Of a stretch of 54,301 bases of DNA, positions 34,271 to 42,190 are shown in pieces. Every line of letters starts with the position of its first letter. Position 1 is the stretch's first letter. The stretch spans positions 1-54,301 of the forward strand of contig DCIE01000021.1 of the NCBI GenBank assembly GCA_002315765.1. Reading direction: 5' to 3'. A program made the translations under genes and the position numbers. The stretch is from Ruminococcaceae bacterium UBA1734 (GTDB lineage Bacteria > Bacillota > Clostridia > Oscillospirales > Acutalibacteraceae). Below the pieces are notes generated by a model. That model saw only the letters and a program-made list of their open reading frames with translations, was not told the DNA's origin and ran no database searches.

Positions 34271-34340
34271 CTTTCATAACAAACTACAATGGTATTATAC
34301 CACAAATATAAATAAAATCAAGAGTTTTTTAAGAAAAAAA

Positions 34341-36029
34341 TCAATTTTCTTCCGCATTTTCGTCTTTATACGAGTTTACATATATTTTAACCGCAATATC
34401 GGTATTAACCGACTCTCCGCTTTCGGGGAATTGTTCGATAACGGTTTCGGGCGTTTTATCGGTATCGTACTTTTCGATAATCTCAATATTTTCGTATAAA
34501 AATCCCTGCTTCAAAAGTTCGAGCTTCGCCTCGTCCTCTTTAAGTCCCGTAACATTAGCCATCTTGATTTTTTTAGGTCCTAAGCTTATCGTTACCGAAA
34601 TTTCGGTATCCTTTACAACCTCTTTACCCGCCGTAACAGACTGTCCGCAAATGGTGCCTCTCGGGGCGGTGTCGGAAAACTTTTTATCGCCGATTACAAT
34701 AACTAAATCCTCACAAGCCTCGTCCTCATCAATTTGAGAAAAGTATTTGCCCGTAAGGTCGGGAACGGCATAGGTCTTAACCTTAACTATATCGGCACCC
34801 GATTCGTATTCGCCGATAGAAGCCACACTCGGCATAGAGTTTATTTCCTTTTCTTCGGTTACTTTTTTAGGGAAGAAATAATCTTTCAGCACGGTAAGTG
34901 CCAAAATACCGCCGATTATAATGAATGCACCCGCAGTACAGGAAGCGGCAATAAGCGCATATTTAACCGAAGATGTATCCTTTTTAGGCTCACTGATTTT
35001 TTCGGCAATACGCTTTGAATTGTCTATTTCCTTTTGTTTCTTTCTTATTTCGGCTTTTCTTATGTTTTCTTGGGTTTCGCCGTAAACAAGCTCATCCTTA
35101 AACTGCTCAACCGAGTTGGTTCTTGCCGAAAGTTTAAGTTGAAGTCCGTTTGCAATAGCAACCAAAACCTGACGGGGTAGCTCGTCGGCAAAATGTGACG
35201 GAATAGACATTTTGTCCTCGGACATTCTTTCGTTTGCCGGAGGGGGAAGTGTACCTATAAGCACACGGAAAAGGGTAGAGGAAATGCCGTAAACATCGCT
35301 GAAAGCACCGATATTACCTTTTTCGGTAGAATACTGCTCAATAGCGGCGCAACCGGGGTAAATAGCGGTAGCGAACATTTCCGAGGCAAAACGGGTTTCG
35401 ATAATCGAGATATTGGTAAGCTTTAACTTTCCGTCACGGCTTACCGTAATGCTTTCGGGGGAAATACCGCCGTGAATTATTCGGTTATTGTTAAGTGTTA
35501 TTACGGTATCAATTAAAGGTAGGAATAGAGGGCGTGCCTGTTCCCATTTTAACATTCCGCTGTTGCGCTCTAAAAAGCTTGAAAGGGTAATGCCGGTGTT
35601 TTGAGCAAAAACAACATACGCCGTTCCGTTATCCTCAAAGACATCGTAAATAGGTAGAACGGCGGGAAGCTCTAATGTACAAAGCTTACGGTTAAGCTCT
35701 AAAAACTCTAAAAGTCCCTCGTTAAAGGAAAAGCTTTTGCCCTCGCCCACCGAAACGGTTTTGTCGGGATTTCTTGTTGCAATTCCGAGCGGATAATACT
35801 CTTTGATATTAACCGGCTCGTTTAGATTTCCGTCCCAAGCAAGATAAGTAATACCCTCGCTCGAAGCATCAAGAACCTTACCGATTAGATATTTTGATTT
35901 CAAGATAAATTTAACATTAAGACAGTTTTCGGGATTTTTTTGACCTATGTCATATCCACAAATACTGCAAACTTTTTCTCCGGTGTTTTCATTCATACAT
36001 CCGGGACAAAGTCGGTTTGCATCTAACAT
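34341..36029 (-). CDS. Zinc-ribbon, protein-kinase-like (pseudokinase), PASTA membrane protein
   Basis: A 562-residue protein with a PknB-like plan but a degenerate kinase. Residues 8-24 form a zinc ribbon (Cys8, Cys11, Cys21, Cys24). The kinase-fold domain spans about 45-315; Lys76 (VNIKEYYP) is kept, but the catalytic HRD is HGG (186-188), the Asn is Ser193, and DFG is replaced by TNI at 205-207, so phosphotransfer is unlikely. A membrane helix (about 358-380) leads to outer PASTA repeats up to residue 555. PASTA domains bind peptidoglycan or muropeptides. It may act as a sensor or scaffold for wall status. It has its own promoter and terminator. Confidence 0.85.
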   Translation of the reverse strand: MLDANRLCPGCMNENTGEKVCSICGYDIGQKNPENCLNVKFILKSKYLIGKVLDASSEGITYLAWDGNLNEPVNIKEYYPLGIATRNPDKTVSVGEGKSFSFNEGLLEFLELNRKLCTLELPAVLPIYDVFEDNGTAYVVFAQNTGITLSSFLERNSGMLKWEQARPLFLPLIDTVITLNNNRIIHGGISPESITVSRDGKLKLTNISIIETRFASEMFATAIYPGCAAIEQYSTEKGNIGAFSDVYGISSTLFRVLIGTLPPPANERMSEDKMSIPSHFADELPRQVLVAIANGLQLKLSARTNSVEQFKDELVYGETQENIRKAEIRKKQKEIDNSKRIAEKISEPKKDTSSVKYALIAASCTAGAFIIIGGILALTVLKDYFFPKKVTEEKEINSMPSVASIGEYESGADIVKVKTYAVPDLTGKYFSQIDEDEACEDLVIVIGDKKFSDTAPRGTICGQSVTAGKEVVKDTEISVTISLGPKKIKMANVTGLKEDEAKLELLKQGFLYENIEIIEKYDTDKTPETVIEQFPESGESVNTDIAVKIYVNSYKDENAEEN

Positions 36030-36060
36030 AAAACGCCTCCAAAAATGTTTAACTTTAATG

Positions 36061-36089
36061 ATTTTACCATAATTTTATCAATTTTACAA
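36061..36089 (-). promoter_or_regulatory. Likely promoter of the pseudokinase gene
   Basis: TTGTAA (36084-36089) and TAAAAT (36061-36066) on the minus strand with a 17-base spacer, about 30 bases before the start codon and preceded by the GlmM terminator. Confidence 0.6.
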
Positions 36090-36093
36090 GCAA

Positions 36094-36127
36094 AATAAAA
36101 TCCGCAGGTCATTTAAGACTCTGCGGA
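36094..36127 (-). terminator. Terminator of the XRE-GlmM gene
   Basis: TCCGCAG (36101-36107) and CTGCGGA (36121-36127) form a stem with a 13-base loop, followed on the minus strand by TTTTATTTT. Confidence 0.8.
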
Positions 36128-36136
36128 TAAGAAAAA

Positions 36137-37774
36137 TTATTTACAATAACCCAACGATTCGATAAGACCTGCAACCTTGTCGGTTAAGGTGTCGCAGGTC
36201 TTTTGACTGCCACTCTCAACCATAATGCGAATGATAGGCTCCGTACCGCTTTCACGAAGTAAAATTCGGCCTTCGTTGCCAAGCTCATCGGAAATTTCGT
36301 TTACAAGAGCTTTAACCTTTTCATCGTTTGCAACCGTAGATTTATCTGATACCGTTACATTGCGAATAGATTGAGGATACATTTTAACAGGCTCCGCAAG
36401 CTTACCGAGTGTGGTCTTTTTATCTATCATTTCTTCAAGCAACATAATGGCACTTAAAATACCGTCACCCGTAGTGGCATACTTTCTGATTATAACATGT
36501 CCCGACTGCTCTCCGCCTAAATAGTAGTTGTTTTCCATCATAGATTCGTGAACATATCGGTCGCCGACAGTAGTTTGAACATATCCGATTCCCGCATCGT
36601 CAAGAGCGCGGTAAAGTCCCATATTAGACATAATAGTAGTAACAACCTTATTGTTCGGTAAAAGTCCCTTATCACGAAGCCGTCTGCCTATTACATAAAT
36701 AATATGGTCGCCGTTTACCGTGTTTCCGTTTTCGTCAACCGCTATAAGCCTGTCGGCATCTCCGTCAAACGCAAATCCCACATCCAAATGGTTTTCTTTA
36801 ACATATTTTCGAAGATTGTTAATATGTGTAGAACCGGCATTTTCGTTTATGTTAAGTCCGTCGGGCGAATCGTTGATTATATGAATATCGGCACCGAGAG
36901 CACTGAATACCGAACGGGCAATCATCCAAGAAGCACCGTTTGCACAGTCAAGTGCTACCGATAAACCTCTGTATGAATTTGCGGCGATGGAAATTAAATA
37001 ACCTACATAGCGGTTTCTTCCCGCAACATAGTCTATTACCTTGCCGATTTTGTTTTTGCGGGCAAGAGGCAGGTCGTTTTCCTCAATATCAAAGGAAGAA
37101 ACATCGCCGTCTATATATTTTTCAATAAGCGATAAGGTGTAATCGTCCATTTTTTCACCGACACGGTTTATAAGCTTTATGCCGTTGTCGTAGTAAGGGT
37201 TATGTGAAGCCGAAATCATAATACCGCAGTCAAATCCGTCTTGGCGGACAACATAAGATACACTCGGAGTAGTAGTAACATGAAGCATATAAGCATCGGC
37301 ACCCGAGGAGGTAATACCCGCAACAATAGCATATTCAAGCATATAGCTTGAACGGCGGGTGTCTTTTCCTATTACAATTCTTGCCTTATGATTTGCAGCA
37401 CCGCTTATATTTTTAGAATAAAACCAACCTAAAAATCTGCCGATTTTGAAAGCGTGTAGGGCGGTAAGGCTTTCGTTTGCCTCGCCTCTGAATCCGTCAG
37501 TGCCGAAATATTTTCCGTTGAAAGAAATAGACTCCTTCGGCTTAAAAAGATTTTCGGTATAGGTCGGTTCGAGCGGAATTTCATCACGCAAAAGGTCATC
37601 TATCGTAATGTTAAAGAGTGTTGATAATTGAAGAATTTTGTTAATTTCAGGCACCGAAACATCCGATTCCCATTTTGAAACCGACTGTCTTGATACTTCG
37701 AGTTGTTCGGCAAGTTGCTCTTGCGATAATTGAAGAGATGTACGAAGAATTGCGATTTTTTGCCCGATAGTCAT
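36137..37774 (-). CDS. glmM: XRE-family HTH fused to phosphoglucosamine mutase
   Basis: A 545-residue fusion. Residues 1-65 are an XRE helix-turn-helix (LSQEQLAEQLEVSRQSVSKW) and about 83-545 a complete GlmM, which converts glucosamine-6-phosphate to glucosamine-1-phosphate for peptidoglycan precursors. The active serine is Ser190 in ISASHNP, the metal loop is FDGDADRLIAV, the sugar loop GGEQSGHVI, and the phosphate loop RESGTEPIIRI. The usual GlmM is about 450 residues and has no HTH. The frame is continuous with no stop between parts, so the fusion appears real; the HTH may let the enzyme bind DNA and report on precursor supply. Confidence 0.92.
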   Translation of the reverse strand: MTIGQKIAILRTSLQLSQEQLAEQLEVSRQSVSKWESDVSVPEINKILQLSTLFNITIDDLLRDEIPLEPTYTENLFKPKESISFNGKYFGTDGFRGEANESLTALHAFKIGRFLGWFYSKNISGAANHKARIVIGKDTRRSSYMLEYAIVAGITSSGADAYMLHVTTTPSVSYVVRQDGFDCGIMISASHNPYYDNGIKLINRVGEKMDDYTLSLIEKYIDGDVSSFDIEENDLPLARKNKIGKVIDYVAGRNRYVGYLISIAANSYRGLSVALDCANGASWMIARSVFSALGADIHIINDSPDGLNINENAGSTHINNLRKYVKENHLDVGFAFDGDADRLIAVDENGNTVNGDHIIYVIGRRLRDKGLLPNNKVVTTIMSNMGLYRALDDAGIGYVQTTVGDRYVHESMMENNYYLGGEQSGHVIIRKYATTGDGILSAIMLLEEMIDKKTTLGKLAEPVKMYPQSIRNVTVSDKSTVANDEKVKALVNEISDELGNEGRILLRESGTEPIIRIMVESGSQKTCDTLTDKVAGLIESLGYCK

Positions 37775-37829
37775 ATAAAAAGCCCCCTAAAATATACTAA
37801 ACAGCATTTTTCCTAAAAATCTACCGACA

Positions 37830-37858
37830 TTATAGTACAAACTTAAATTTCTGTCAAC
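37830..37858 (-). promoter_or_regulatory. SigA promoter of the XRE-GlmM gene
   Basis: TTGACA (37853-37858) and TATAAT (37830-37835) on the minus strand, 17 bases apart, both perfect. It sits ten bases beyond the spoIIE stop codon. Confidence 0.88.
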
Positions 37859-37867
37859 TATAAGTTG

Positions 37868-40174
37868 CTAAACCGCCTTTTCGAGTATCGCCGCCATAAC
37901 CGTTATATCGTCATTATCATACTCTCTTTGTCGTCGCTTTGCACACCCGCAAATTCGTTCGGCAAGCTCTTGCGCCGTGCCGTCCTTAAAGCTTTCAAGC
38001 TCGGCTTTTATCCAGTCTGTACCGTCGCTTACAGCACCGTCCGAAAGAAGTAAAATTACATCGTTATCTTTGAGCTTTATCCTTGCCGTATCAAAGCTCA
38101 CATTCTCTAAAATGCCGATAGGTAAAGAGGTGCTGACCGCTTTACCGCAATTGCCGCTACGCTTTACAAGGGTGGGTGCGGCACCTGCCTTGTATAGATT
38201 TACTTCGCCGGTAAACAGGTCGATGGCGGCAATATCAAGAGTGGCTGACGATTCATCGCTTGACTTGAATAACATAGAGGAGTTAAGTAGCTTTAAGGAG
38301 CAGTTGTATCCAAACCCGGCTTTAAGTAAATCTGCCATAAGTCCCGATGCCATTGCGCCGTCAACTGCCGCGCGCCCTCCTGTTCCCATGCCATCACTTA
38401 GTATCATAATTAAGTGCCCTTTTCCGTCATTAAAATAGTTATATGCGTCCCCCGAAATAATATTCTCATTTGCAGATAATTGTTCTACACCTACTTCGGC
38501 TTTGAATATTGCGTGTTCGCTGAGTGTTATATAAATTCCGTCTTTGTTTTCACAAATAAGGGGAATATCAAACTGCAATTCACAGGCAAGTGAGCAAATC
38601 TTCATAATTTCTTTCTTGTTTAGTACGATTTCCGGGCTGGATTTAACTTTAACGGTAACGGTTGTTCTGCCGTATTTATCGGTTTTGGCGCTTGTTTCTT
38701 CCGCGTGAATTTCAAGATTTTTAAGTGCCGCCGCTACGGCTAATGCTACCGATTGGTTAAAGCTTTCTTCACTTTGGAGGTCTTTTGAAAGCTCAATCAG
38801 CATATCCGAAATACCGTAAAATTGGTTACAAACAACCTCCCTTACCTCATCAATGCGGTTTTCACTTGCAAGTGATGACATATATTCGGTATATCTTTTA
38901 ATCGCCGATTCGTTAAGTCTTGAAAAACGAATACAACGGCTTTTAAGTTCGTTTATTGCATTGTCGTTTTCGGGCGTAATGCCTTTTACCGATTTTGTAA
39001 TATCCAATATAGCGTCAACAGTAAGATTGCGATTTTTCTCCCAACAAAAAGTCCGCTTGTTGCAACCCTTGCAGGACTCATCCTCGATTTTGTTCAAAAT
39101 ATGTCCGAAATCGGGCGTATTGATTTTAGAAAGCTCTGCCGACACCTTTTCGGTAGTGCTTGAAACCTCTCTTAATGCGTTTGCCGCCATTTCGAGTCTT
39201 ATGTTTAAGGCTTGTTTAATGCCTTTGTTTTCACCGATTTTCGGGCATAATGAAAACACTTTGCCGATATAGGTCGCAAATTTTTTAGGTATTATGAGAA
39301 ATAGAATACAACCTAAAATTGCTTCGGCAAGGGCAGGGAAGAAATCACTTGAAAATCCGCCTATTGCAGAATCTATTATTACTGTTGCAACTATTGCGGC
39401 ACATTGAGCGTAGCGGCCGAGTGGCATAAATATTCCCGTAATAAGACCGCCTAACGAATAGGAAAAAAACGAAGAATTATAGCCTGTTGAAAGTGCCGAG
39501 GCAAACGAAACGGCAATACCGCTGACAGCACCCGACAATGTACCGCCGTATTTTGAGGCAACAAGAATTAAAACTATTCCGACTGTTTTTCCGAATGATA
39601 TACCGTAAAATTTAATTTCACCGAGTCCTAACAGCAAAATGTTTATGGTAATCAGAAGCGAAGCCATTTCATCTGTCGATAAACCGACGGTTTTTCGTGA
39701 TAGGGCTTTGTATGACCTTGAAACAAAGTATGCGCCACCCGCCGACAAAAAGCTTTCGCAAAGAAATGTCAAAGTATCGGCAGGAGTTCCCGTGAGGGAA
39801 AGTGTGTTAGTAATAGCAGTCGCACCCAAAGTAATTCCGCTTAAAAACAGGGGATTTTCGGATATTTTTTTATAGGGAGAGAGCATAACCTTTATTGCAA
39901 GTATCGCAAAAAGAGATGCTATATATCTAAATCCGTTTTGACTTATCGCAGGAAAAAAGTAGCCGATAAATACACCCGTCGCAACCGAAGGGTAAAATGT
40001 TTTTCCTACACCCGCCATAACCGAAAGTCCAAACGGTAGCATACTTCCCATAACCTGAGCCTTTGTAGATAAAAAGCCTAATACCGCCATTAAAAGATGT
40101 CTTACTATTGCTTCCGATATGTAGCCGTACGAAATAGGATTATCCCTAAAATGTAAATTTGTGTTTTCCTTCAT
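37868..40174 (-). CDS. spoIIE: Stage II sporulation protein E
   Basis: A 768-residue SpoIIE: about ten N-terminal membrane helices (to about residue 320), a central helical region with a cysteine pair, and a C-terminal PP2C-type phosphatase with the metal loops LSDGMGTGGRA and LLLSDGAVSDGT, then DDITVMAAIL. It dephosphorylates SpoIIAA and so activates SigF in the forespore. I use the ATG at 40174, with GGCGGTG six bases ahead; the extra 14 residues of the longer frame (from 40216) look unlikely. Upstream, AAGTCGAAG near 40248 resembles a Spo0A box weakly. Its presence says the organism can probably sporulate. Confidence 0.93.
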   Translation of the reverse strand: MKENTNLHFRDNPISYGYISEAIVRHLLMAVLGFLSTKAQVMGSMLPFGLSVMAGVGKTFYPSVATGVFIGYFFPAISQNGFRYIASLFAILAIKVMLSPYKKISENPLFLSGITLGATAITNTLSLTGTPADTLTFLCESFLSAGGAYFVSRSYKALSRKTVGLSTDEMASLLITINILLLGLGEIKFYGISFGKTVGIVLILVASKYGGTLSGAVSGIAVSFASALSTGYNSSFFSYSLGGLITGIFMPLGRYAQCAAIVATVIIDSAIGGFSSDFFPALAEAILGCILFLIIPKKFATYIGKVFSLCPKIGENKGIKQALNIRLEMAANALREVSSTTEKVSAELSKINTPDFGHILNKIEDESCKGCNKRTFCWEKNRNLTVDAILDITKSVKGITPENDNAINELKSRCIRFSRLNESAIKRYTEYMSSLASENRIDEVREVVCNQFYGISDMLIELSKDLQSEESFNQSVALAVAAALKNLEIHAEETSAKTDKYGRTTVTVKVKSSPEIVLNKKEIMKICSLACELQFDIPLICENKDGIYITLSEHAIFKAEVGVEQLSANENIISGDAYNYFNDGKGHLIMILSDGMGTGGRAAVDGAMASGLMADLLKAGFGYNCSLKLLNSSMLFKSSDESSATLDIAAIDLFTGEVNLYKAGAAPTLVKRSGNCGKAVSTSLPIGILENVSFDTARIKLKDNDVILLLSDGAVSDGTDWIKAELESFKDGTAQELAERICGCAKRRQREYDNDDITVMAAILEKAV

Positions 40175-40312
40175 TTTTTTACACCGCCGTATAAAATACT
40201 TGTCCCGTTTAATCATTTTATACCTAAATCTTTGAAAAATATGTCATAAGTCGAAGTAAAAAAAGAAAAAAACAAGTCATAATTTGAATTGGGATTTATT
40301 TGTATTTCGGTA

Positions 40313-40342
40313 TGAATAATTTTGCGTTTTTTTACCAAAATA
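40313..40342 (+). promoter_or_regulatory. Possible SigG/SigF-type promoter of the sleB-like gene
   Basis: TGAATA (40313-40318) and CAAAATA (40336-40342) are 17 bases apart, close to the forespore sigma consensus (GHATR, then CATWHTA). It does not resemble SigA. One mismatch in the -10 keeps this tentative. Confidence 0.45.
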
Positions 40343-40364
40343 AGATAAAAGGCGGTGTATATTT

Positions 40365-41006
40365 ATGAAAAATATTTTCAAATTTGTTGCGATTTTTTTA
40401 ATTTTTTCAATTTGTATGTCAATGGGAGTTTTTGCCCTCTCGAAAATGGGCTCTACGGGTAGTGAGGTAAAAAGTATTCAAAAGGTGCTGAAAGAAAAGG
40501 GGTACTATTCGGGAAGTGTTGACGGCATTTACGGAACACAAACCAAAAATGCGGTAATCAAATTTCAAAAGGCAACGGGACTTACGGCTGACGGAATTGC
40601 AGGGGATAAAACCCTAAAAGCATTAGGACTTAAAAGCCAAACTAACAGTTCAAGCTCATCCGATTACACCTTACTTGCACGGCTTATTTCGGCGGAGGCA
40701 AGAGGCGAAAGTTATTTAGGTCAGGTGGCAGTCGGTGCCGTTGTATTAAATAGGGTAGAGCATCCGTCCTTTCCCGATACTGTTTCAAGCGTAATATATC
40801 AAAAGGGTGCATTTTCCTGCCTTAATGACGGACAGTTCTATCAACCCGTAAGCGACAGCGCATATAAGGCGGCAAGGGATGCCCTTAACGGAGTTGACCC
40901 AAGCGGCGGTGCAATTTATTATTATAATCCGAGCAAGTCAACGAACAAATGGATTTTAAGCCGAAAAATTATTACTACCATAGGAAAGCATGTGTTTTGT
41001 ATGTAA
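40365..41006 (+). CDS. sleB: SleB-like spore cortex hydrolase
   Basis: A 213-residue exported enzyme. Residues 1-25 are a signal peptide, about 30-92 a peptidoglycan-binding domain (GSEVKSIQKVLKEKGYYSGS), and about 103-213 the Hydrolase_2 domain of SleB/CwlJ with LISAEARGES and the glutamate motif typical of this lytic transglycosylase-like fold, then GAIYYYNPSKST. It degrades cortex peptidoglycan during germination. It is divergent from spoIIE across 190 bases. Spore-specific promoter signals fit this role. Confidence 0.9.
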   Translation: MKNIFKFVAIFLIFSICMSMGVFALSKMGSTGSEVKSIQKVLKEKGYYSGSVDGIYGTQTKNAVIKFQKATGLTADGIAGDKTLKALGLKSQTNSSSSSDYTLLARLISAEARGESYLGQVAVGAVVLNRVEHPSFPDTVSSVIYQKGAFSCLNDGQFYQPVSDSAYKAARDALNGVDPSGGAIYYYNPSKSTNKWILSRKIITTIGKHVFCM

Positions 41007-41040
41007 AAATTGCCGATAGGATTTCCTATCGGCAATTTTT
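41005..41040. terminator. Bidirectional terminator between sleB and the cysteine desulfurase
   Basis: AAAAATTGCCGATAGGA and its complement form a near-perfect 17-base stem with a short loop, with A and T runs at either end. It serves both converging genes. Confidence 0.9.
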
Positions 41041-41060
41041 ACATATTTTATATATTTTAT

Positions 41061-42173
41061 TTATCGGTGTGCGAGTTTTCTTGCCTCGAACAAGCCGTCG
41101 GCTAACGCATCGATATCTTCTTTTGTATTGTATCTTGAAAGCCCTATTCTGATAGCACCGTCTATCGTGGCGTTATTCGTACCGATAGCTTCAAGCACAT
41201 GGCTTCGTTTTCCTTGCTTGCAAGCCGAGCTTTTTGACACATAAATTTCTTTTGTTTCCAAAAAGTTCATTAAAACCTCGCTTCTCCAACCCGGCATCGA
41301 AATATTAAGTATATGGGGAGCCTCGGTTTTAAGATAGGTAAGCTCGGGTATTTTATCGGTTAAGGTTTTAATGGCATAGCTTTTAAGCTCTTTGATTTTC
41401 TCAATTTCGCCGTCTTGTTTACAAGCGGCAGCAAAGGCGGAAATTTGGGGTAATGCCTCAGTACCCGCTCTTAACCCTCTTTCTTGCTCGCCGCCTACTA
41501 TCAGAGGATTTATTTTGGTTTTCGCCTTAATATATAATGCACCGACACCCTTTACGGCGTGGATTTTATGACCGCTTATGCTAATCATATCCGCACCGAA
41601 GGTTTTAACATTTATAGGTATTTTCTTAAAGCCCTGCACGGCATCACAGTGCAATAAAACATTAGGATTTTTAAGCTTTACCGCCTTTGAAATACCGGTA
41701 ATGTCGGTTACGGCGCCCGTTTCGTTATTTACAGCCATTAAGGATATAAGCACGGTGTCATCTCTTAAAGCATCAAGAACCGAATCAACGGTTACGGCAC
41801 CCGTATTATCGGGTTTAAGGCGGGTAATCTCAAAGCCCTCGTTTTCAAGTAAATCAAGGCTTTTTCTTACCGCATCGTGCTCTACAAGAGAACTGATAAT
41901 GTGCTTGCCTTGCCTTTTTTTCGATTTTGTACCCATAATAACAGCAAAATTATCGCTTTCGCTGCCGCAGGAAGTGAAAACTATTTCTTCGGGCTTCGCA
42001 CCGAGAGAATTCGCAATATCCTTGCGACATTCTTCGAGCTTTGCTTTTGCCGTTCTGCCCTTTGTATGTGTAGATGACGGATTTCCGTAGTTGCTTTCAC
42101 AAGCCTCAACAAAAGCATTGATAGCTTCCGTTGACGGTTTTGTTGTTGCGGCATTATCAAGATAATGTTCCAT
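41061..42173 (-). CDS. Cysteine desulfurase (NifS/IscS-like)
   Basis: A 370-residue PLP enzyme that takes sulfur from cysteine to alanine and gives it to iron-sulfur or thio-tRNA pathways. MEHYLDNAATTKP is the start, behind TTTTGAGGTAAAT; the longer frame to 42260 is rejected because it overlaps the helicase gene. The PLP lysine is in SISGHKIHAVKGVG and the active cysteine in KSSACKQGKRSH. No iscU or thiI gene is adjacent. It follows the helicase-nuclease gene by 17 bases and could be co-transcribed with it. Confidence 0.92.
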   Translation of the reverse strand: MEHYLDNAATTKPSTEAINAFVEACESNYGNPSSTHTKGRTAKAKLEECRKDIANSLGAKPEEIVFTSCGSESDNFAVIMGTKSKKRQGKHIISSLVEHDAVRKSLDLLENEGFEITRLKPDNTGAVTVDSVLDALRDDTVLISLMAVNNETGAVTDITGISKAVKLKNPNVLLHCDAVQGFKKIPINVKTFGADMISISGHKIHAVKGVGALYIKAKTKINPLIVGGEQERGLRAGTEALPQISAFAAACKQDGEIEKIKELKSYAIKTLTDKIPELTYLKTEAPHILNISMPGWRSEVLMNFLETKEIYVSKSSACKQGKRSHVLEAIGTNNATIDGAIRIGLSRYNTKEDIDALADGLFEARKLAHR

Positions 42174-42190
42174 ATTTACCTCAAAATAAA

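Noticed and set aside
37977..39272. Plus-strand frames over spoIIE
   Set aside because: Antisense to a full-length phosphatase gene with intact motifs.
40248..40256. Spo0A box upstream of spoIIE
   Set aside because: AAGTCGAAG matches only part of the TGTCGAA core; noted in the spoIIE entry but not given as its own feature.
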